From assembly GCF_032854445.1 (NCBI RefSeq), contig NC_088295.1, forward strand, positions 2,668,501 to 2,732,500: a stretch of DNA of 64,000 bases, in the 5' to 3' direction. The DNA comes from Liolophura sinensis. Its lineage: Eukaryota > Mollusca > Polyplacophora > Chitonida > Chitonidae. Shown piece by piece: positions 47,801 to 57,600 of this stretch. Position numbers and translations under genes: made by a program. Positions within the stretch are counted from its first letter, which is position 1. Each line of letters opens with the position of its first letter. The notes under the pieces are model-generated. The model was not told where the DNA came from. It did no database searches and saw only the letters and a list, made by a program, of their open reading frames with translations.

Positions 47801-50800
47801 GGTCAAAATCCTTCTGTAATTATTTTCAAAACTGTTTTCTTTGTTATTTTAAAATAAAACTCAAATGCTGTAATCTTAGATTGTGAAACAGTCAGGCCTT
47901 CAGCTGTGTCTAGTTCACAGCAGTGTTCATAATTGAAAAGATATTTGTATTATTCACACTGTTTTGTGCTTAAAGAGAACATAAAGTCTACCAGTATATA
48001 TACATAGAAAATATGATATAGGAGACAGTTATCACTGGCAGACCTTCCCACGTACGGCCGCAGAGGAAGCCAGCATGCGTTGGACTTGACCTCTTAGCAA
48101 CCGCATTGCTCAGAAGCTCCTGGGTTACGAAAGCTAGTGGCCTGCAAATTTTGAAGGACACACAGGCATATCCACTTAACATTGGTTGCTTTCTCCTGAC
48201 CCTTGTCTCTAAAATGTCGAAGATAAAACATGTAAGTATATAATACAGGCTTTTCTGGAGATATACTCATGATAATGTGCGCTTTTCTGGGGCTAAAAGT
48301 ATGATAATGGGCACTTTTCTGGGGCTAAAAGGATGATCATGTGGGCTTTGACCAGGCTAAAAGTATGATCATGAGGGCTTTGATGGGGCTAAAAGTATGA
48401 TCGTGTGGGCTTGGATGGAGCCAGCCTTACAGTTTCTCCACTCGTTGCTCTGCCAGCAGAGCTCTCCTCTCTTCCCAAAACAGCTCCCTGCGACGCCCAT
48501 CCAGCCAAGATCCATCTGGGCAATAATCCTTCACTCCTTTTTTGGGGAGGCATTTCTCAGTGGGCTTTCTATGTGCAAACAACTGCTTGGAACTGAGGAC
48601 AAATAATAAAAAAAAAAATTTATTTATTTATTTACTTGATTGGTGTTTTACTCCGTACTCAAGAATATTTCACTTATACGATGGCGGCCAGCATTATGGT
48701 GGGAGCAAACCGGGCAGAGCCCGGAGGAAACCCACAACCATTCCCAGGTTGCTGACAGACCTTCCCACATACGGCGAGAGGTCAAAAAAAAAAATATATA
48801 TATATATGCATTTCTAGAAGAAATGAATGGAAATGGGAAAATCAATAAAGACATACGGTTGTGAAAAACAGGATTACTGTATTTCATGTAAAGACTATCA
48901 TTTTTCATGTGATATGTTTTGCTTGATTTTGACTGATTCATCCATATTATGGGGTCGTTTAAATCCTTTCTTGTTAAATTTGATCAAATTCTCACCAAAA
49001 CACTTAAGTGTTGGCGACAAAAGGTACATGTAGCAACAAATGAAATGGCTGACTAAGCTTTGCTGGTGCTCGCTTAGTCATGGATTGCTCCCATTCATCG
49101 CTACATGAAGCAGCGTAAAATTTCGGAAAACAGTCAATTACTAACATCCGCGGCCTGTCCAGTTATTTCTTTACAATGCTTAGCGCCCCACCTGACTGTA
49201 ACAATGCCGAGAGGTTGATCACCCCAAAGGTAAATATTCATCCATATTTCAGCAATTTCAACTTCTCCGTTCACTTGAAATTCACAAAGATGGTTGCCCA
49301 TCACATATGCCAGCCGGGTTCCTGGGACACAGTCAATGTCCATCGTTTGCAATTGCGAGGCCTGGGAAACAGCTGCCATTTTGGCAATTTGGAATCAAGC
49401 GACAGGTTGAGCTTGCTGAAATATGGATGGATATTTTACCTTTGAGATGATCGAAAGCTCGGTATTTTAACAGTCAGATGCCCTGGGGCACTAAGCATTG
49501 TAAATGAATAACCGGACAGGCTGGGGAGGTAAGTAATTAACTGTTTTCTGAAATTTACAACAGTTCCATGTTAGAGGTGAATGCAAACAGCCCATGACTA
49601 TGGAAGCTCCAGTGAAGCGTAGTCATCCAGGGCTATGACATGCTCGGCTTTTGTCAAGAGTTTTTAATCAACACTTTGCAACTTGATGGGAAAATTCACA
49701 GACATTCACATATCTACTCCTCTGTTACTATCACCAGTTGTAGTAACTATAGTTGTAGGCCAGGACTGAGCTAGGCAAAGAATAGCCAAAGAGTTTGGCA
49801 GTTGTAAAGAGTTGGTTGATACTTTTGTCAGTGAATAAGCCTCATCTCAGATTTTAACTCTGAAAATCTGTTTGCTCAATGAACTGATGTCACAATACCA
49901 CGCCACAGCAGCTTGAAGCTTAAATATCCCCAATCATTAGTATATAACATCAATTTGTCTAATTCAATGCTTTGTGCCCAGGTGTATTAGACTCGTTCTC
50001 CATTAAGTGGGAAAATTCTATGGGCATGTTTTACTTAAGACTTAAGCTCAAAATGTTTCATTCTGTGCTTTTCCAACAGACTAATATATTAAGGAAAAGT
50101 TGCCAAAATGGCTGCACCCGGAAATAGGCACTTTCAGCTATAATTCAGGAAGAAGTTCATCCAATTTCCCCCATGTTAACAGATACATTACTACGTCAGT
50201 TTTCAAAATAACACAAAGACAAAGCAGATGAAAGAAAGGTGAATACAAACACCTTGAATGTGAAATACAATATCAGTTTTTGGTTAGATCCCACGGGTGC
50301 ATGAGCCGGCCCTGCATATTGTATTTTTGACAGGCATACAAGTATCTACACCACATATTTTACTATATAAACAATGACCATAAGTTCAAAACACATTCAT
50401 TTTACTTTCATACTATTGTCTGTGATGATATAACCAAACATACACTGTATTTATTATAAACTGATAAGTTGTGATTTCGTGTGACAGTTGCTCAATAAAG
50501 CACTGCTTTCGACAACCTGTGCATCACTCATCCTGTACTATTGGCTAACATGACACGTATCTGTTCCAAATTTGGTCAATCACAACTACAGCCTTGTTTG
50601 TCCTGATCTTGTCATAAACACATTGCCTTAATCACCTGAATGACAAAAAACTGCCCTTACTTGCCATTTACAAAGAGAACGATAAAGTGAAAAGTTAATA
50701 AAACAAGGATGGTGATAACGTATCTATATTTAAGTCATGATCCTTAGTGTAGCAGCTGTATTTCAAGCATAACCTGTATGACAGTTTCAACATCTGGTAG

Positions 50801-52943
50801 GGAGCAGTACTGCTGTGAATGTCCTATACCTACAGGATCCATGATTGGGGTTAGCATTTCACTGAAGAAAACCCAGATTTCATCTGGTCGTGAAGGCAAC
50901 TTTAGATGGAGTTTACCTCACATTATATGCCTGGACAAGACACCAAGGTATCACGATCACTGACATCAACCTCTATTACTTTCCCCAATATACCAATCAA
51001 TGTCATATAAAGCCGCATATCAACTATAATTTTACATTGGATTGTCTGTTGCATTTCATTGTTGTCAACGTTTTTGATGAACCGTGAACACAACAGAAAC
51101 GAGAAACCCCAGCTTCTTCATTGAAAAGAGACATAAAGCAGCATTTCTGGATAATACTACCGGTGTTAACTCCATTAATTATAGGATGTTTCTGGGATGT
51201 ATTATATCTGAAAGATGAACGAGTCTCAGACAAAACAGCGTTTCCTAGTTGAAGTCCTTTCATCATGGAACAAGGCATGCCACGTGGATTAACGCCATCA
51301 TTTCTCTGATCATGAACAGTTTTGGATTTTGGCCTCAGATTCATGACTTTAGCCGTATTTGACGGTTGACCTGTATTTGAGTAGACAGTTTCTCGAAACG
51401 ATCTTGAAAACGTCAGGCATTTTTAGTTTCAGTTCTCAACTTAGTATTCACCTTTTGGATCTCCCCTCTGGCCTTTCTAAGCACCTTGATCTTCTGACGC
51501 GCAATCTTACATGGTAGTTAGACTGAGACGACTGAGCTGCTGACATCATTAGGCTGTCAAACCAGGGATTGTGCAGATTCTGTTAGAGGTTCTGCATGTT
51601 GCGCTTTACCACGGCCTTTTTTAGGTGCTAAGACAATAGCCTTTGGTTTTTTTTTGCAAAGATCTTTCAGTTTCTTTTGGATAGTGCAGCACGGACTCTG
51701 TACTTGGTCTGGTGCTGAGATTCTTTCTAAAGTTAAGAATGGCCATAGTGAACCTAAATATTTTAAAACTGCCTTCCTTAGTAGCCTGAAAAGGACTGCA
51801 AGCAAAATATACGCCGCGACGGAACATGTAACGTGTACTTCCTATTTTGCTAGGAAACTGTAACCCAACAGATATGTTACCAAGATTAACAAGAAATACG
51901 TTACCAGGTTTTCGCAAAGCACAACATGTGTGGAGACACAAGTAACATATTACTTCATTTTATCATTTCCTGATTTCCTAAAATATGACTACATTTTGTA
52001 TTCTTTATGAAATATCTTGTGTTCTTATGCTATATTCCAACAATGCAAGCATTTTTATTGCAAGATTACATGGATTGATATCACAACTCCCTTCAACGTT
52101 AGGACGCGACAATCTATAGAAACGTATCTGTGTGTCACGTATCTGATTAACCAAACCATATTTCGGTGAATCGATCCTCGTAATGTGTCTGTGACATGAG
52201 ATGTAGACACCGTATACACAAGTGCTGAGCATACCATAATTGCAAACCATCGGCAAATGGTTGCGATCACTTCCGTGTATGAGGTGTGAGTCCATCCCCG
52301 GTGACCTGCCTAAAATCCAAAGTACTATTATCATTACAGGTATCTGAGTAACTGCTTATAGGTACAAACTGGACATCGAAAAAATGTACTCTGTAACCTG
52401 AAGGTATGGGCTCAAATTCTGTATGTACAATAAAATTTCAGACATAATCAATTTACTAGGCTACCTGGTTTTTGGGCAACGTATCTGTCATACAAATTGA
52501 GGACAACTACACTAACAGAGAGACAATAACTGCTCTAAATAGTCCAGGTCTTGGAAAATATAGCATCCTTGACAAGAATTACATGATACACAGCACTTGT
52601 ACACCCAAGCTGAAAACAGGTCATTTGTGTCAACTTTTGTTATGATAAACAGACTGAGGGCAGCTAAAATGGTATTACTGTTAACATATAACTTGTAATT
52701 TACGGCAAACAGAGGTGTGGCGTATTTAGACAGCATTTGTTTAAAAACTGACAGGCTTTTTGTGTTCCCAAAGTTTTGTGACACATAATAAACGCTGCTT
52801 TCACAAATAGTTCAAAATGAACCATTACACTGACAGTACTTTATTAGATCACCAGTTTCCGATACGAACCTTAACAAGTTCTCATTGAGTACACCATTGC
52901 CTTCTTCGCTGCCTGGTGACAGTGAATCTGTTGACACATCCAT
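41856..52943 (-). CDS. TSEN54: TSEN54, tRNA-splicing endonuclease subunit
   Basis: Structural subunit of the nuclear endonuclease that removes introns from pre-tRNA; it pairs with the TSEN2 catalytic subunit and has no catalytic triad. Nine exons: 52870-52943, 48431-48592 ('KDYCPDGSWLDGRRREL'), 47611-47674 ('GSLVRGQWNPDKDLVELE'), 47234-47317 ('GKFWAYMGFVNQQRKWLYPE'), 44785-44933 ('ITLDEYQVYAHLRRLGFVV'), 43793-44520 (long low-conservation linker), 43401-43458, 42386-42496 ('FDVYYPDSKFKKSTPGIP'), 41856-42012 ('AVVDSGDIALYTF', stop). All junctions are GT-AG, phases agree, and the sum is 1587 nt = 528 aa, close to vertebrate TSEN54 (about 526). The N-terminal Sen54 domain and C-terminal endonuclease fold are both present. 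Exon 1 is the least certain (no homology, but start, phase and promoter position fit). Divergent from the KATNIP-like gene. Confidence 0.92.
42550..43275 (-). repeat. 125-bp array copied from the TSEN54 exon 8 acceptor
   Basis: Five to six units spaced 125 bp (attgac at 42575, 42700, 42825, 42950; a diverged one near 43200) lie in intron 7 just upstream of exon 8. On the minus strand each carries 'tttacag' acceptor plus the first 40 or so nt of exon 8 (Thr-Thr-Gln-Val-Asp-Ser ... Phe-Asp-Val), then intron. They are decoy splice junctions; 125 is not a multiple of three and some copies have stops. Confidence 0.9.
45115..46205. repeat. 21-bp minisatellite in TSEN54 intron 4
   Basis: About 50 units of 21 bp ('ctgtatgtgctgggaaggcaa'). 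Stop-free in several frames on both strands, giving overlapping pseudo-proteins (for example repeated Gly-Lys-Ala-Thr-Val-Cys-Ala). On the minus strand each unit ends in 'cccagcacatacag', which looks like a splice acceptor. Confidence 0.95.
46285..47175. repeat. 40-bp minisatellite in TSEN54 intron 4
   Basis: About 22 units of 40 bp ('tttgtctgtttaccatctga', 'tccgttctgcacatttagta'), with variants gcacattgtg/gtacatttag interspersed. It directly follows the 21-bp array and ends about 60 bp from exon 4. Confidence 0.95.
47675..48235. other. TSEN54 intron 2
   Basis: The intron contains a SINE tail at 48025-48185. Nothing else recognised; the frames here are intronic. Confidence 0.5.
48025..48185 (+). 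mobile_element. SINE distal-half fragment
   Basis: Contains 'gcagaccttcccacgtacgg', 'agaggaagccagcatgcgtt' and 'gaagctcctgggttacg', the distal half of the family whose head is at 48615-48785. Together these two fragments cover most of the element. Confidence 0.65.
48240..48415. repeat. short ~31-bp tandem repeat beside TSEN54 exon 2
   Basis: Five degenerate units ('ggggctaaaagtatgatcat', 'g(t/a)gggcttt') end about 15 bp from the exon 2 donor on the minus strand. Confidence 0.8.
48610..48785 (-). mobile_element. SINE head fragment abutting TSEN54 exon 2
   Basis: Contains 'gattggtgttttactccgta', 'gcggccagcattatggtggg', 'gagcccggaggaaacccaca' and 'gcagaccttcccaca'. An (aaataaat)n tail on the minus strand shows the element is oriented minus, the same as TSEN54. 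Its tail and the adjoining poly-T supply the pyrimidine tract of the exon 2 acceptor (AG at 48593-48594). Confidence 0.65.
49060..49640. mobile_element. foldback / MITE-like inverted repeat
   Basis: The left arm read on minus (from 49390 down to 49060) and the right arm read on plus (from 49405 to 49640) run in parallel: 'ttgctgaaatatggatg', 'cactaagcattgtaaa' or 'gctaagcattgtaaag', 'aactggacagg' or 'aaccggacagg', 'gactgttttc' or 'aactgttttctgaaattt'. Arms are about 230-320 bp. A partial third copy of the arm lies at about 53545-53640. The 81-codon minus frame at 49134-49379 is inside the arm, so I do not call it a gene. Confidence 0.6.
49650..52860. other. TSEN54 intron 1, no gene recognised
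   Basis: Several minus-strand frames of 80-110 codons (51024-51344, 51557-51941, 52005-52334) overlap one another in different frames and show no domain I recognise. 'KKLKDLCKKKPKAIVLAPK' at about 51600-51660 has coding-like composition and may be a decayed gene or transposon remnant. Confidence 0.4.
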
Positions 52944-54664
52944 GTTTGAACGAAAACAATGAAACGCTAATGACAAGCTTATTTTAGATAAATATTAGCA
53001 TTTTGTCTCAGAACTAGATTAGCGCATTCACTGATATCTCACGTTACGCACATGCGCATCATCACCGGAACAGAGAACTATCGGAATGTCAATGTAAACT
53101 GATCGGTCAGAAAGTGGTTGTCACCTACCACAGAATGCTGATTTTTATCAGAGATTGTGTGTGAAAGTTCCCAGAAATGAAAGTCGTTTGGAATCTGTGA
53201 TTGCATGGTGTTGAAAATAGGCAGTGGGGCAACTAGAATGAGCTGTACGTATACTTTTCTGTTAGACCTCAAGGAAACAACAACAACCACAACATTGTTC
53301 ACACTTCAGTCCTGTGTTTACCAAGTTTTTACGAATACATTTTGTGACAAATAATAGCATGCTCGTAGCTAGATCTGGATATTGCTCTGCGTCTATCAGT
53401 CTTTAGACGATACTGGGATGGCGAAATCTAGTCCTGGACACTATGACTGTGTCTTATATTTTAGGTAGCTGTGGATGACTATTTTTCGCTTTTTATGTTT
53501 GTACAGGCGCTCGCATGGTTATTGCTGAATTCCATTTATCCTGGTAGGAAGCATCGTAAAATGTCGGAAAACAGTCTATTACTAATCTACCCGCCCTGTT
53601 GAATTAATTCTTTACTATGCTTAGGGTTCTATACCGCCAGACAGATGCGGGCCATCTTACAGAATAGCTGGGCAAAAAATGCATTCCTCTCGACTACTAC
53701 AGCACGTGCCAGAATATCGCCACAACCATCATAAATGTGAGCAATAAAAAAGGCAATGATCCCTGTCAGAAATTATAACCCTGTCAGGCCGAAGCGATGC
53801 TGTTTCAAGTTGATGTATTAAAACAGTGAAATCTCCAACTTGTTCTTGGACACAGTGATTAACATTTTCACGCTGTTCCAAGACTCTTTGATATCTGAAA
53901 AGCATTCCCCTTACCTTCCCTCAGCTGATAAATATATAGTATGAAAAGCAAAAAACCGAATGTGGACATACATAATCAAATGCTCCCAGAAAATGGCAGT
54001 GAAAATGCACATGCCCAGATGTAGTTTGCAGCCAGGTACATATGTGTCCATTTTAAAACATTGAGTTGAAATCGTTGATACAACCCTTCTGAGGAATTTG
54101 CTGATGTATAAATATGTCTTATCCAAGTGACTTTACTCCTGCACCAAATTTGAAGTGGTTTGGGTGATATCCTATGCATCGGGTTTCAAACTTCTGCATA
54201 ATTTTCACTCTTTGAATGCATGACTATGGCTGAATGCCACATCGGCAATATTTCAGCCATATTATGGCGCATTCACTCTTTGAAGAAATATCTCTGAAAG
54301 GTGTACATCAAGTGATGATTCCAATCCTGAAATCAGGAACAATTTGGCGTGATGTAATACGATGATGTTGTAGAGTGTTCAAGTCAGACATATTGTAGCC
54401 TAATGACCTCTGATAAACCAATCTAAAGCTTTAGATTTAGCTGTGCATTGCACTGGCTATATTTGAAATTTGTTTTATCAAACAGAGCTAAAATGTATAA
54501 GGTGCTATTATAAGGTAATATAAATAACTATCTGGTACCTGATCAGTGTACATGTCTGCAGTTGAACGTTCTTTGTACTAAATATGAATTTGTGGGTGAA
54601 TATATAGCTCATGTATGTACTTTTTTTTTTAGTAGATTCAAAAGAAGGAAACTTAGAGAGGATC
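52944..54664. promoter_or_regulatory. divergent TSEN54/KATNIP-like upstream region
   Basis: A 1.7 kb head-to-head spacer. An NRF1-like site (cgcacatgcgca, 53047-53058, one mismatch to the YGCGCAYGCGCR consensus) and an ETS core (ccggaa, 53065-53070) lie about 105-125 bp upstream of the TSEN54 ATG, typical of housekeeping promoters. A pyrimidine-rich acceptor ('ctttttttttttag') just before the KATNIP-like ATG implies an upstream non-coding first exon, probably inside this spacer. Confidence 0.45.
53545..53650. mobile_element. partial copy of the 49060 foldback arm
   Basis: 'gaagcatcgtaaaatgtcgg' and 'aaaacagtctattactaat' closely match 'gaagcagcgtaaaatttcgg' and 'aaaacagtcaattactaac' at 49108-49147, showing that the arm is a dispersed repeat. 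It lies inside the divergent spacer. Confidence 0.55.
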
Positions 54665-57600
54665 ATGTCAGACTCGTCAATGGCTGTAAGTTTCATGATA
54701 AGTGTCTTGCAATAACAGTCTTGGTTCCTATCAGCAACCTAAAACATACATGTAAGCCCATCCCAAAAAAATTCTTTGATTCATGTCCCAGAGATTTGTT
54801 TTTAGTTTCTTTTTTAATTTAAAAAATATTCTATTAAACTGTGCTAAATGTATAAAAACTAGATGGGTTTAATTTGATCAGCAAACAAATTTTGTCACTG
54901 TTTAAGAGATTTTATCAACAGACACACCAATGCTGTCTGATATCAAAATAGATACTTAGATTCAAGCCTTTGTCAAGGCTACAATTTGAAAACAATACAG
55001 TCTGTATGTGTAACAGTCAGTACTACATTTTCAGATCATTAGTGATAAGTGTGAAAGTCATTTTTACTTTAAAATTTTATTGATTCAGCTTGGTAAATTT
55101 GCAGGCTCAAATTGCGAAGGAGGAGATTATGCCAAATTATGAAGAGTATCTAATGCTTTTACAAGAAAAGAACAGGTAAACAGTAAATTTACTTAGCAGT
55201 AGTTACCAGGTTTTTATGATGTAGAAGAAAAAAGCCCTGTGTAAATGTAGGTACATGTATAATACAGCTAACGGTCACTTTGATAACAACCATTTACAGT
55301 GTGATTTGTGTGGAAGTTGTGTGTGCCCAGCTTTATATTTACACCCTCTGCCTCTTGGTCTACTTACATGACTGATATTGGTCTATGCTGGTACATGTTT
55401 AATGTTATAATACAGGGTCTGATTTGTACAACAACTGGAGATCAGAATGTGGCCGTCAGAAAGGCTGAATGGACTACATGCTAATTAACATCAGTTTTGT
55501 CCAAAAAAAGGAATGTGTAACATGCATCTTGTAAATTTTTCTACAATACATTGTCAGAAAGACGTGTACAAGTAATGTGTTTATGTATTATATCAATATG
55601 TTGTTAACTTGCAAGGAATTGGCTAATGTTTTCGTTTCAAGGCTTGTGAAGAAATTGAAAGAAAAGGACAAAAAGCAGATAGTTTTGGAAAAGAGGGAAA
55701 AAGGCTTTTCTCTGTATGTGAATGGTGCTAATGCAAGGTGCAAGCCAAGACCCAAGGTTAACCAGATTTCACCAAACCAGTATCGACCCAAAACAAGGCA
55801 GGCCAAGACTGCAGGAGGTAAAGTTTGGTTGACTGTACCATTGATTTATGCTGGTTGAATTTTAATCTGGGTGCTTTTTTGGATCAAACGGATTAGTAAA
55901 TCTATTAAATGCATTTACTCAAGTATAGATTTGAACTGCTGGATTATGCCCGTCTCTATACGTACTGTACATGCACATGTAGGACAAAGCATATTTGACA
56001 GCTTTACATAAGGTAAAGATGAAGTACTCTTTATTTAACAGCAGCTTTTACAACAAGAGAACATTCATAACAAGTGAAACGTTAACTGTTAACTTGATTT
56101 ATTTATTTGATTGGTGTTTTACGCTGTTCTCAAGAATATTTCACTTATACGACGGTGGCCAGCATTATGGTGGGGGGAAACCAGGCACGGCCGGTGGTGG
56201 GGGGGGACCCACAACCAAAGTTAACTGTTTTTGTAGAGCTATTCTCACTGACAATGCAACTGTTGTAGACCAACCTCGTCTATTGGGGATCAACCCTGCA
56301 GACCTGTATCTGATCCAGCAAGAGGAGGCTAAACAAAACGCGAGTAGAGAACGTGTGAAAACAGCTCCCATCAAAGGTAGAAGGAACTGGGCAGTTAGGT
56401 CTATTGACATCCAAACTGCCAGGGGTGTGAAGGAAAGACTAAAGGCACCTCGTGAGTCTACAACTGAAAATAAGAATCGAATATTAAAATTTCAAGTCAC
56501 TTACATCAGCACATGTAGTGCTCAACAAAAACAGAGCCTTTTGCCAGAGCTGATGTCTAGTACAGCACTGTAAAATGTTTCAACCAGGATACAGAATTTA
56601 AAATGCTTGTGTACCACAGTTTTTCACAGTCACATTATTTTTGTATTCTTGACTATATACTATTTTGATTCTTTAACACAAAGAACATCTATGTTTGATT
56701 TTATATTTCTGGTATTTGCCTGTACATTTTGTTCACATTTCTATGGCAAAGATATTGTCCTCTTTGGTTTGTTGGAGATTCCATGATCTGCTTGTATACA
56801 AGCTTGTTTTGTGATAGGAGACTCTTTTCATTATTTTATAAAGTGTGGATGATTGCTAAAATTGAATACTTACTTGATTAACAGGTGAGTTGACAGGGAA
56901 TTATGAGGATGACTTTGAGTCAGATGGCAGTGAGGAAGGCTCAGAAAGGTCTGAGGTAAGTGTATATGTGGTGAGAGTAGTTATGTTATATGAAGAAAAC
57001 ACCAGATTTGGGTCAGATGGCAGTGAGGAAGGCTCAGAAAGGTCTGGGGTATGTGTACATGTGGTGAGGGTAGTTTTGTTATACGACAGAAAACACCTGT
57101 CATATAATGTAGCACATATGTAGAGCACAGTAACACAAGGGGGATATTCCATCGTTGATTCCATGTGTACACATTAAATACTGTGAATTACCAAATATCT
57201 GACTTAGTGTAGTGTGTTTTAGAATCAATGTTAAACAAAATGTTTTTCAGGCATTTATTGGCCTGAAGTTTGACATAGTTTAATAAGGTACAAGGGGGAT
57301 ACTCCATCGCTGATGCTCTTTGTATATAAATATATTACCGTAACTTACCAAATTCATGTTTTAAATACTTAATGTACTGAGCTGAACTTTTGCCTTCGCG
57401 TGCCTCCTACAGGCAAGCTCTTTGGTAGCCTTACTATAGGTTGTTTTTGGTTGGTGTGCAGTGTTCAAATGTCATGGCTGTACATTTTGTATGGTACGTG
57501 TACTTCACGAAGTTCTTATGACGGTTTGTTATACTGTTACTTTATTGCCTTTGCCTTTGTCTTGTGATCATGAAGGTAGAATGTTCTCAGGATCTTGGTC

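Noticed and set aside
49134-49379. 81-codon minus-strand frame considered as TSEN54 exon 1
   Set aside because: It lies in an inverted-repeat element and does not splice in phase to exon 2; the exon at 52870-52943 fits in phase and has a promoter-like context.
51024-52334. Three minus-strand frames that might be another gene
   Set aside because: Frames overlap inconsistently, lack recognisable domains and sit inside TSEN54 intron 1.
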